This document shows, in pieces, positions 13,252 to 24,738 of a stretch of DNA of 64,000 nucleotides. Every line of letters starts with the position of its first letter. Positions within the stretch are counted from its first letter, which is position 1. Below the pieces are notes generated by a model that was not told where the DNA came from, did no database searches, and saw nothing but the letters and a program-made list of their open reading frames with translations. This DNA comes from Baylisascaris procyonis. Its lineage: Eukaryota; Nematoda; Chromadorea; Rhabditida; Ascarididae. The position numbers were made by a program, and so were the translations under genes. Where the stretch lies: positions 4,278,001 to 4,342,000 of the forward strand of contig JAZARR010000175.1 in assembly GCA_037389465.1 (NCBI GenBank), given 5' to 3'.

Positions 13252-13443
13252 TTATATCGCTCTTATGCGCTTTTTGCAATTGTGTTTAGGGGTGATTAAT
13301 TTATGCGCATCCGTCTTCCTGTCATAATATTCCTGCATGTCCGCGTACTTTCCTTCCTGTTTGATCCTTTCAGCACGCGCATCTTTGAACCTAGAGCCAC
13401 TATTGCTTCTCATGTTACCTGTTAGTTGGTGCGTTGGATTCAA
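13252..13443 (-). pseudogene. Possible relic of a retrotransposon integrase-like or other coding segment
   Basis: A 63-codon minus-strand frame has protein-like composition: rich in Lys, Arg, Glu and Asp, with a motif reading Met-Gln-Glu-Tyr-Tyr-Asp-Arg-Lys. Tyr-Tyr-Asp-Arg-Lys preceded by a charged helix is common just upstream of the C-terminal module of Ty3/gypsy-type integrases, which is the basis for the suggestion. There are no flanking RT, RNase H or catalytic integrase motifs and no LTRs, so if it is an element it is a fragment. An unrelated exon is equally possible. Confidence 0.22.
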
Positions 13444-13609
13444 AAGGAGTTATAGGTGCTTAAAAAAAGCCAGAAAAATTATACACAAACAGTTCGACTC
13501 TCGCTTTACCTTGATGGATCACAGAAAGGGGAATCCTTTGCAGAAAACTGATCTCTACTATCGATCGGAGCCGTTAAAGTACGGATACATCAATTTTTTA
13601 TATTGCTAG

Positions 13610-16600
13610 CATTTCGTGGTCATACCTGTTGCAAGCATCTTCACTCTTTAGATAGTGACATCGTTTGATTGACTCTGCATGCATCTCTACCACCATTCTA
13701 AAAACATCATCTAAAGTCTTTGTTTATTGCTGTATAGTTGAAGCAGCAGTAGAGAGGAATAAAAAATACTTTATAGGAAGTTATCGCCGATCATATTTTT
13801 AGTTGATATGTTCGGATACTCAAATACACTCTTCTGTTGATCAACAACACTAGTCAGCATTTTCAAGGCATTTCTTTTGCATATTTGTTTATATAATCAA
13901 CATTTTCTTGAGCTTAAATCCTTTATTCCGCATTCTTAATTCGCTTGCTTGTTGTTGTATCGCCGATAATTTGAATATGGCACATGCGTGACTACTTTTC
14001 GATAGTGATTCCTTAACACCAATCATTGGCTATGTTAAATCTAACGATTATGACAGTCGAATGTAACTTTTAATTAAAGTTGAAAGATTAGGAAAATTTG
14101 TTGATTATTAAATTTTCATTGAGGCATAGGACGATAATGTGCTCAAATTAGAGCGTGGGATCCCATAATAGAGAAGCCTGTTGGCCGTGTTGCATCCACA
14201 TCAAAACAACGCGCCCACCCTGCATCGATAAATAGCTGCAACAATCAATTAGCACGCACACATAAACACGCCGTGAGAGCAATTATTTTGCTTCAGTTGA
14301 CACTTCTATGAGTAAATACGAGCTTAGGTTAGACGAGAGTAACGAGCAGGGAGAGATATACAGTTATCCTGATAATAATCTTTGGCAGGAAATGATATAG
14401 CCCTATCAGGCTGTAATTACAAACTTATGCGAAATATGACATGACTTCAGATAGAGAAATGCGAAACGTATCGAGCACTAAGAAAGCGAACAATGTAAAC
14501 TGCTAGAGGGGAAAGTAATAATGGACGATTCCGCAGTCGGTCTTCTTCAGAAATTCATATACATAGTTCGTTGCGAGCTCCCTAGCTTCTAAGAAGTGTT
14601 TCAGTGATTCGTATGTTCTATATGGAAAATTTGAATTAAGTACATAAATGGACTCCTAGTAGACCCCGAATCCGTAGTCGTTATTCAACCCTCTACTACT
14701 TCAACAACTTTTTGAGATATTTTTTTCACTTTATTTGCAAATTTCTATTCAAACTCCTTTAATTATGGTAGCCCTATATGCTGAATAGAGCTCCGGATTT
14801 CACGATGCGGTTGAAAATTGGGAAGAGGGGCTACCGGAGAGGATAGGAAACTAATACTTTCATACGAAAGATATGGCCTCACACTTACGACATATTACTG
14901 TGAAACTCTCTTCTACTTGGTTGTCTCGTCCCTGTTGTTGCACGATGTTTTTCGCATTTTTGCGTCTTAAATTCATACGCATAGAATGCCTTGCGTCATA
15001 ATTTTGCTTTGTTGTGTCGCTACATTATTGTAATGCTTTGTGGCATTTAGTGAAACTTATCAATGTCATAACCACAACTTGAAGGTTAGGCAATTCTCGA
15101 AGAAATGTCTTTGTTGGAATGTATCACTCATTTCCGACGGATAAAGTGAAGAGAGCTGAAGCATTGCATTTTTTTGCTGTAACCAGCTAGCTGTCTTTTT
15201 ACAATTTTTCCACTCCTTTGCTCGTGAAAAATTCCATTGCGCTGCCAATAGCTATGATTTTTTGTCGAGTGTTCTATATTCGATGTTGCGTCCTTTCTCT
15301 TCGTGTGTTTACCTCTTTCTCGCTCGCTTTTTCTCAGTTATTTACCTCATACTTAACAAAAGCTCTTAAGCTGTAGTTCATTATATTACAATAATTCTAA
15401 TAAATGGGATTAAATCTAACATTGGAAATTGAATTATTGACTAAATTTACTAATAATATGTGGTAATAAATTACTGCATTATGAAATACATCCTCCGAAT
15501 TATTCATGTGGATCGATTCATCTGAATTTCCTTAGTTTATTAATTCTTCACGCTGCGATAACTTTATGAAAAGTTGATTATAATTGTTAAACATCGTAAT
15601 CTAATTCTTGTTGTTCGATTCATTGATCTGAAACTTGTTGGAAATTAATTACGTGAAAATATAATTGCTGTAGGAATTTAGTCGAAAAAAATCCTCAAAA
15701 TTGTTCCAAAACCATGCGTATATTTTTGTATTATTTAATATATTACCTAATATATTTATAGCACGCCAAATTTTCTGCAACTGATTTTATTTTCGCTATT
15801 TTATTTTTTATTCTCATTTGATTTCTCATAGCGATTCTTCAGTGTCAGCGTTAACAGCGATACTATTTTACACTTATAAACTTTCTAAATGTTTAAGCAT
15901 CAATATTAATAGTTCAATGAGCATAAAATCGAAAGGCGTTGAATATTCTTTTGAAATTACATTTGCTATTTTCAAATGTTTGTTCGAGGCTATATGAAAA
16001 AAAAAATGGTTTTCATGTCGAATATTCTTCGACATATCCTTTAAAAAATTTTATTAAAGCATCCCTTTTTTAAAGTTTTTTTTTTTCGTTTAGAAGTGTT
16101 TCTATCATAGCTGGTGATTTCTTTAATGTAAATAGGACTGTGAAAATTCTATAGAGGAGATCTTTTTTCCATCACTCTTCTTAGTCTCTCTCAATTCATT
16201 ATGAAGTTTATCAACAGATGAGGTGATGACACGCTCTTCTTCATATATTATGAAGTTTGTATGCACTTTCATTCTTACATAATTGGCATTCATTGTTTGA
16301 AAATGAAAAAATTGTTTATTAGAAAATAATTGTAGGATCATGCAGATTGAATTGTCGCGATAATATGCGTTTTTTATATTATGCTCAACTAATGAACGCA
16401 TTTTATAAGTCATGAAAAATAGACAGTTTTTTATAATGTAATATAAGGTAGTATAAGGTGTTCTAATTTTCTCTCAACGATAAAATATTGTGCAGAAGAT
16501 TTGTTTAGTTTTTTTTATAAGTAGACCAATGTGCAGTGGAAGTTCTACGTATAAGTTTTTTTTAGTATATTTCAACGTTTATAACGAATGTTGGGGATTA

Positions 16601-16940
16601 TGAATAAATGTCGGAATTATTGTAAGAGCTTATAGTCGTAAGAATCATTTTGATTCGTTTTATAAACGCACATTTGTAAAAACACATAGCAATAAGCATA
16701 GGATGGTAACAATGTTTTCATGCTCGATCACGGTGCAACATCTTCATTTCATCCGATGTTTATTCTTTTTCGATCCACCTTACTGTCTTATTGAAAATTT
16801 GCGCAGTATACTAACATGGCTTTCCTGATATGTCTGTACTTTTATTGTAGTAGAAGTTTTGTTTATCATTTCTACTGGTCCATGGAAGACTTCACTCACA
16901 GGTCTTACGTGCATATGTGTTTATACAGCATTCAAATGAG

Positions 16941-16943
<3 letters not shown>
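13610..16943. other. Gene-poor AT-rich stretch
   Basis: No convincing exon or repeat. A segment at about 14150-14275 has balanced composition and a higher density of GC-containing words than its surroundings, but no open frame. The rest is AT-rich with many poly-T runs. Confidence 0.5.

Positions 16944-16989
<46 letters not shown>
16944..16989. repeat. (TA)n microsatellite, 46 bp
   Basis: Uninterrupted alternating AT from 16944 to 16989. It is flanked by ttcat on the left and atgaa on the right, so the run and its borders form one palindrome. Open frames across it that encode Tyr-Ile repeats are artefacts of the dinucleotide. Confidence 0.97.
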
Positions 16990-16992
<3 letters not shown>

Positions 16993-19802
16993 TGTTGTGA
17001 GAAAGTGATAAGAAGGGAAGAAAAGAAGGAGTTGAATGGTAGAAGTGTTCCCGATGAAACGATAATATGAGTATGTCTGAGGGGCCACCTCATGGTTCAG
17101 TAACGCACATAAAGTGAAGATTCGCCGAGGCATAAGCGCGTAACGTGCTCAGTGTAGATTGCATCCTTACCTGTCGGTGTCTGTGTTCAGTCCTAAGGCC
17201 TTGTGGACCTCATTCGCCAGCATAATTATCCCATTCGTTGGCAGGCGGCACGAAATAGATCAATGTGAATTAAATCACGCATCACCTAATCCAATGCCGC
17301 AAAATCAGATACACATCGAAGCTACCTTCAACCTTTTTCTCTCCCTAGCAGTTCGATTCTCCCTAGTCATTGGCGAGCCAAAATTCTATGAGCATAACCT
17401 CAACGAATGCTGAAATAATCCCTCATAATTATATTGTAAGAAAGGAAAATATTACGTGAAATCGTGGCGTTACGGTAATAACATTGTATTGAGTGCATCA
17501 TGTTTCTTTGACTCGCAAATATAATTGCTTCAAAAATATTTCATCTCTAAAAGACACGACGAATAATACGTTTTATATTAACAGTTTTTCAAGAAAGCCA
17601 ATCATGCCAAATGTCGGTTGGATTTTCCTTCAGGTGATCCCTAAATTGATTCAGTTTGATATTTTACTCTCTTTACAGACTGGAAATTAGCCAACTTTCG
17701 GTTACTAATAGAAGATTATATATTACGATGTATAGTCTGTTGTTTGGATGAGTAATGTTTGGCCTCCTCACACCTTCCGCCACTTTATTCCTCAACTGTT
17801 CAAATGGTCTCTGGATGAGCCCGAAAGTTGCCAAGTTTGCTATTCTCCAACAAGTTTGAGGCCACTGCCGAGACAATAAACAAATTAAGCGATAAACTTT
17901 TCCCGACAATGATTAGAGGATGAGTTCGATTGTTTTTAAGTGTCATTGGAAACATTGTAAAACACATTGTTTCCCCTCTGTTCGGTTGTTATTGTCTATA
18001 TGCAGCGCTTTCCTCGGCAGCTTCTGGCGGATCTAAAGATCTGAAATTTAGTAGATGTAATTCCTGACCGGAAGAATTGCTCCTTTTATGATTTCCTGTC
18101 TATAAGATTTGAAAATGACCTGAGCCAGACGGTTTATCGACTAGAAATTGTACCTGGATGAGTAGATTATGGTATTGGAGTAAATAACAGCACTTGTATG
18201 ACGTATAGGTGTGCAATGAATCGTTATTTATTAGTCGTGCTCTGATATCCTTCATGCTTCGTTAGTGTGCTTCCGATAGTCCTATTTGAAATGCAATTTG
18301 CGAGTGTTTCATATCTCAAACGACCTTAAGTTCTTTATGTCCGTTTGTCTTTTACGTCATTATTTTGCGCATAGAGTACACGTCAAAATATGTTAATGGT
18401 GATAATTAATTTCTCGGAAACAATCAACTTCGAGTGTAAAATTGGCTTATGACGTATTCCAACTAAAGTTTAACACACTAACTACTAAATGCAACGAAAT
18501 TGTGCATGGAAGTGGTGAAGTTACGATTGCTTCCACTGGAAAACTAAAAAATGGAGATGCAAACCATCGACAGTCTAAGCTCTTAAATTAGAGAAAATCT
18601 AAAATGTTGGTCTAATCTAACGATAAGTCAAAGGATTCTCAAGTTATGAGTGTGTATGGCCGCTAGGAGGAGAAGAAAATTTTCATAGAATATTCGCAAA
18701 TCATTTTCGAATTTTTGAGTATTGGATTGTGCTTCTTCTAAAAGAGTCAAAAGTGCTTTTTTCGCTTTTGGCGCCCAGTTCCCAAGAAAATTTAAACACA
18801 GGAAATCTTTTGTGCCGATCAACTCTTGCTCCTATCTTTGTCCACTCGTTTATTGCTATTGGGGTCTCAGAGTGCTGTTATTCGAATAGTGGGCGAATAA
18901 AATTTTTGTTAGGCGGTTGTGGCAGTGTGTACACGTTGTAATGCATATGTGAGTTTGTCGAAAGGTTTGCTGTACATCCCGACGTGCCAGCCTCCTGTCT
19001 CATTTCATTTCTTGCTTTCTGTCTGGTGTTGCTTTTTGACCCCCTCCGATGTTAAAATCCACACATTTTGATATTCTGTCGGACGATTATTAATTCCTCA
19101 CTACATGCATGTTTATCGTTGCATTCGTCGCTTGAAATTTATTAGTCAATAATTGTGATTTCAAAAAAGGGTGAAATATTTCATGGAAGTGTGAAAATGG
19201 GAAAATACACAAATATGCCTACTATTCTAACTAAATCCTATGAATTCTGTACAAGTCATGATCCTATTCCAGCGTATAAGTTTTTTACTCATCCCAGTAT
19301 GTTCTTCATTACTGAGAGGATATTTGAAAGTATCTGCTAGTAAGGAAAATAGCAAATAAATAAATAAATAAAGCTGAGGAAACTATATAGAAAAAATAAA
19401 GGAGGAAATTTAATAAATAGAAAATACCTTTTTTTATCAAAAGCAGTATTGATTGCCGCTTTCTTTTCTTTCTATTGTTAAATGCATTTTTTTTCGCTAA
19501 AGAGTCTTACTTGTTAGAGTTTTCAAGTGAAAGATAACCCAAGGTCTGTGCAAGTTATAGTTTTTTTAGGCTTTTTAAATATTTTTTCTAAAAATCAGAA
19601 ATAATTTTCACCGATTATGGTCAAAAATTTCTCGCATTATATTTTTTACTGGCAGAAGAGGCATCGATGATGCTACATTTTTTTTTCATTTACCTATTTC
19701 GTCGTATATTCCTCATGATAATAGTTCTGCATGATGCTTCTAAGTGAGGTTACCGTATTCCACCATCACCAAGGACCGTAAAACCATTGTACTAAGCGTA
19801 TA
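16990..19802. other. Gene-poor stretch with a moderately GC-rich minus-strand frame
   Basis: At 17673-17909 a 78-codon minus-strand frame is open through somewhat GC-richer DNA, but no family is recognised and splice sites are not clear. A short inverted match (gccaactttcgg near 17690 against ccgaaagttgcc near 17820) lies within the same patch, so a decayed mobile element is possible. A short (AAAT)n run lies near 19352-19370. Nothing else is defensible. Confidence 0.35.
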
Positions 19803-19845
19803 AGGTTATTGAGGGAGAGGTACTCTAGGTTATTGAGGGAGAGGT
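19803..19845. repeat. Exact 19-bp direct repeat, period 24
   Basis: The word aggttattgagggagaggt occurs at 19803-19821 and again at 19827-19845 with a five-base spacer. It is a simple local tandem duplication. Confidence 0.9.
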
Positions 19846-22800
19846 CGATGGTAAAGCATCTACTTATTGTTGCAACTTTTGCTCCCCTTCCTTATCTTCC
19901 CTTCATGTTTTTGCCGCTTTTCCTTTCTCATTTCTCTAGAAAACCTAAAACTTATAGGCGTAATGTGCAATTATTGCATGGCCGATTTTGCAAACAGAGT
20001 GTCGAGGTGTTGGACAATTCTAAGTAAATATTATCACCAGCATTAACAATATAACATTTTGGGCAAAACTTTTGTCACAAACATTATACTTTGACTTGAA
20101 TGAATGCAAAAATACGCCTGATCGATTGAGGAGTTGGCTATTCACGACAGCATTTTCCTTTGTCTTAGTGCACTAGAAGGCACTTTATTGTCCTTTTTTC
20201 TTGTTAGTGAATGAGTAGATCTTTGTTTTCTTTTTAAAGTAATTTTGATGTGACGCTACAAAACTGCCTATTAAAATTGCGTGATAGCTGGTAAAAGAAA
20301 AATAAATAGGTTAGTTGATGACAGCTTTCATCACCAATTATCTCAGTCTTATTTTATTATCACTTTTGTTATATTGAGAAAAAAGACGCATCATCGATTA
20401 CCTTCAGTACGCACATTTGAAAGCATAACCATCTAACGAGTGAAATAGCGCTAGCGTTGATGCGTTATCGTCTTCATCTTCCTATCTTTATATCAGAATT
20501 CTTCCTTTATATTAAGGAGAAATATTGCTTCAGAATTAGAACACTCATTTGACTGCCCACTCCTATAACAATAATGCGGGTATGCATTCGTTTATTTAGG
20601 ATGCTAACGGGAATCGAATTGCTAGAAAGTGTGCTTCAATGATCCCATAAATCGGCGAAATAAAATTGCGGCTGATTCACTTGCGTTCCTTTAAAGCAGC
20701 TGCCGATATTGCAGTCTCACTGAAAGCAATTTGTTTAAAAACATCCGTTGAACTATGTGGCTTTGCGTTCATCCCGACTTTGTTTCTTCACTTACTCACT
20801 TTCGATTCCCGCTTCCTCTTGCTTTCGAATGGCTGAATATTGTGGCGTTCCCTGAACTTCCGAGAATCGAATTTCTTCTTAGTTTGTGAAAAAAAAAGAA
20901 GTGATTTCATAAAAACGTATGAATGTACCCACGCTTTATTAATTCTTATGATTGATAGTTGTTCGTATCCATAATGCCATTGATATATTTTGTAGTATCC
21001 ATTAGGGATCTTCCTATGCGTTTTTCGATTCTGCGTAATCGTGAAAGCAGTTGAAAGAGTCCATAATCACAAAGTCCAATGGAATTGTCACTATACATCG
21101 ATGCACAAACGATCAATGAGGGCATTATGTTGTTTCAACCATTTGTTTTACCTTTGCACGCGATAACGCCTGACACGTTGCACATTGACGGGGATCAAAG
21201 AGTACGGCAAGAGTGGACGCGAGCTCAACGTTCTCCGCACCCCGCACTATTTGACTCTCTACATCCAACAACCAACCAACCAACCAGCCGACTGCTTAAT
21301 ATTGAACAGCGATCCGCGCGCTACATTTGCCACAGCCGCGGCGGCACTCTCATTATGCATTAGTTTTGCTACATCCTCTTTTCGTGAAGTGCCATATCTT
21401 GCATCCGCTTTACGGCTACGATTTATGCCCTCTCAGTGTGCTCCTTCTTTTGCAATCTTTGAAAGTTATTCAAGAAGCACAAACTCGCAATTGCTTCATT
21501 GTTTGCTTTCCACAAATTTTGCAGCACACTTTTGAAGTACTGCGTTAAATAGAGGAAGAGACAGGCACGTAAATTGAGTTTGCTGCCTTTAATATTGTAC
21601 TGCTCTTCATACCTCTGTTAAGGTAGCCGAATGACAATTTTTGTGCCATCTGGACTACTTGACGGTATTTGATATTTGGGTAAAATGAGTGCTTCTGTGA
21701 TCCTGAGTTTCGTCTATGTCTTTAGAACGCCTTCAAAACTCACACTAATTAATAAATAATGAAAGGATTAATAGTCTTTCTGCTTCGCCAAAAAACGTGA
21801 ATGCGTTTATTCAATGAGGAAGATCTTTTTCTTCCGTCGTTTTCACAATTTCTGATGAATTTTACTAAGTTTTTTAATACAATCATGATGTGAATCTGTT
21901 ATTAGGCTGATATCTGTGCATCTTTTAATGATGGTGATGTGAAGGTTCATTTTGCGTCTCAGTTAAGATAATATCTAGCGCCTAAAAGTTACTTATTTCT
22001 TTGTAGCAGTAATTTCAAAAAAAAAATTCTTAAGGTGTCCTAATTTCTGCTGGTGTTTTCTCCCATTTTTTGCAGAAATTGTTTTTCTTTTATATCTCCA
22101 CTGACGGAAGATAAGACTTCAGATTATTTTCAGAAAATCAATGTCCCATCTTAGAATTTAAAATATATGAGAATGCGTGAAATAGTCTATATATATATAT
22201 TCTTCCTATCTCTCTCTAGTTTCACTTGTAGCAAATAAAATTTCGTGATCTTATTGATGCAGTAGTATGTTCAGTTTATGTTATCTAGAAAATATTCAAT
22301 TTCTAGTGCAAAAGTTTCGAATTTGTGATCCTTTAGAAAATTTCCTCTCAGCACAATCCATTAATGGCCTTACGGCTCAACTGTTGTGCATCCTACGGGC
22401 ACTATATTAGCATAAAAAAATTAATTTCAAAGTTTATAGCTTTCGGGAACTTTTATGGGAAATAACCTTTTGGGCACTTATCACTCCACAATCTTATTGA
22501 CCCATGTGGTCGGCAGATGAGTGCACCCAACTTCCTTCGCTCTCAGTTTATTTGGCCATCCTGATAGTTAAGCACTTTCAATGCTGAACTTTCAGTGTGG
22601 TTCAACTTATATTTCCGGTGCTTTTCCTGCATTTGTGGGCGGAATTCGCTTTTTTTTTCTGCTTGAAAAAAATTCCAGAAAAATATTTCTGCTTTCTTTT
22701 CGCAACAAATTTTCTAATGCATTTTTCTTTTTTTTGTGTGGTCTTATTTATTTATTTTGTTTTCCCATTTATTTCCACACAAGTCTCTTACTTCTTATGG

Positions 22801-24637
22801 CATCCAAATTCCCATCTACACTTTATATAAGAAATTTTTTAAAATTTTTTGCGAAGGACTCTCATAGCTTAGTTGTAGTCACAACGGTGCTAAGCCCGAC
22901 CACTTTGCAAAAATAACCAACTGCAGAGATATGCCAATTAAATTGAAGCAGTACAAATTTTTACCAGCTGAATATTGCACATCTAATGTACTCTTTCCAT
23001 TGATGGATTATTTTAATTTCAATATTCTCACTGGTTTTATTGAAGGGATAAATTTTGGTCTCCTCTTTTAGTTATATCGAACGGAAAAGGGCAAATAGAA
23101 ATGAAAAAGCAATCCACTAAGAAGAAGCTTTTTTTCGTGTACGTCATATGCGATTTGTTCTGTAAAAAAAATCTTGTATATGAATTTTATGATTTAAATA
23201 ACTTTTCAACTTATACCCCACTTACAACCTTCACGCAATAGTTTTCTGATCCGCACGTATGAAAAAACCATGCGTTTTTGCGTTCTTTTTTAAATTTATT
23301 TCTACACACCACATTATGGAGCGGTCACATATTTCCCTTATATTTGCATCTCTATTTGTCGGGTGGTAAGACTCGGCAAAAAATAGAAATGGAGTGACGG
23401 CATTTCGTGGTTTTAGAATGACCATCGTTAGCGAATCTTACATACTGACTGGTCAACTTCGAAAGAAATTATAGGCATTTAATAATAGGAAAAAAGTTTA
23501 TATATTTTAAACCGATAGGAATGTAAGCAAATGGAGAAAAGCACCAAAGGAGCTAGCCCGATATAAAGCCCGATATAAGCTTTTATAGTTTCAGGTGTTT
23601 TTAACTCTATTTTTCTGATTTTTAACTTGATAAAATCACTTAACAAAATAATCAGTTATATGAGTCACTAGTGGTTAACAAAAAGTGCGCAATAATGCAT
23701 CTATATTTTAGATGCTGCAATTGCCACGTAAAATCTGGTGGCGTAAGATCGTTTTTTTAAAGCCACCTGATCGATGTTAAATGAAAATCCCTGCAGTTGG
23801 AAATGCGTGCTAAGTTTTAGCCATTTTTAAACCTCTGCGATTCCTTGTAAAGCTAGTAGATCGATCTAACTCTGAGTTTAGAGGATATCAGTTAGCATGA
23901 TTTCGATATAATGCAGTTCGTAAATGTAAATTTTTAAAAGTGCGCATGAATGCAAGCAATCGAATGGCTTAAAAATGAACCCTTTATTCCGCACATTTGA
24001 TTCTTATTGATGACTTAGGAAAACGGCTGGCAATATGAGTAGAGTGCAAAAGCATTCATCATGCCAGCTGTTCCAGTATTGCTTCTCACTTCTCAAAAAA
24101 TTATAGAAAAACGAACGAAAAGGCATTTCGAATAGTACGAAATGGCAAACGCGCACCTTGCTATTCATTCATGTGTGGCTCGTAAAGCGTTTCGTTGCCA
24201 CATTCAACATACTGGTTTGAATTCCGTTCATTGGTTCCCTTACTAGTCGCTGTGCAGCGCTAAACTGCCTAATAATTAGAGTTTTTTTTTCTTTCGACAG
24301 AAACACGCTTGATTTGCAGCTTGAATTAGAGCAAATTTTTCGAGCTTCGCTGCTTTATCTGCAATAATCACCGCCTTGCTATGTCGTTTTATGTAATATT
24401 TGATAGTCATTGGACCGTTTTTTGTTGCAGGGGGCGGCGGTGTTTGCCGCAATAAAGATGTGCGGCCTGATAAATTTATTTTGGAATATTATAGATCACA
24501 TTTGCATATAGGATACTACTTTGATTTAGACTGGTAAAAAACTCTTTCAAGCTAAAGAATTTATGTTGATGCGACTTTATCTCTATTATCATTTCGAAGC
24601 TTTCCGCATGCAACTCGACGATGAATGTCAGTTTGAT
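19846..24637. other. Gene-poor stretch with one GC-richer patch
   Basis: At about 21170-21350 a GC- and CpG-richer patch includes a short (CAAC)n run near 21262-21280 and overlapping plus-strand frames of 94 and 116 codons. These frames contradict each other and carry no recognised domain. A 12-bp doublet, agcccgatataa, lies near 23553-23580. The remainder is AT-rich DNA without features. Confidence 0.45.
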
Positions 24638-24738
24638 TGAATGTGGATTGGCTATATATCGATCTTTGTGAATGTGGATCGGCTATGTTGCTTCCTGCAC
24701 TATTAAAGTGGACTGCCAACATCTGCACTATTAAAGTG
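24638..24738. repeat. Two adjacent short tandem duplications
   Basis: Positions 24638-24655 and 24669-24686 share tgaatgtggatyggctat, with one C/T difference and a period of 31. Immediately after, tgcactattaaagtg occurs at 24696-24710 and 24724-24738 with a period of 28. Two independent duplications of similar size side by side suggest a local slippage or repair hotspot, or a decayed minisatellite. Confidence 0.85.

Noticed and set aside
19340..19372. (AAAT)n run considered as another retroposon tail
   Set aside because: Upstream sequence shows no similarity to the elements at 34888 or 36299, and no target-site duplication was found.
21079..21548. Three overlapping plus-strand ORFs of 94, 116 and 73 codons
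   Set aside because: They overlap in different frames across a GC-richer patch with a CAAC run, have no recognised domain, and cannot all be real.
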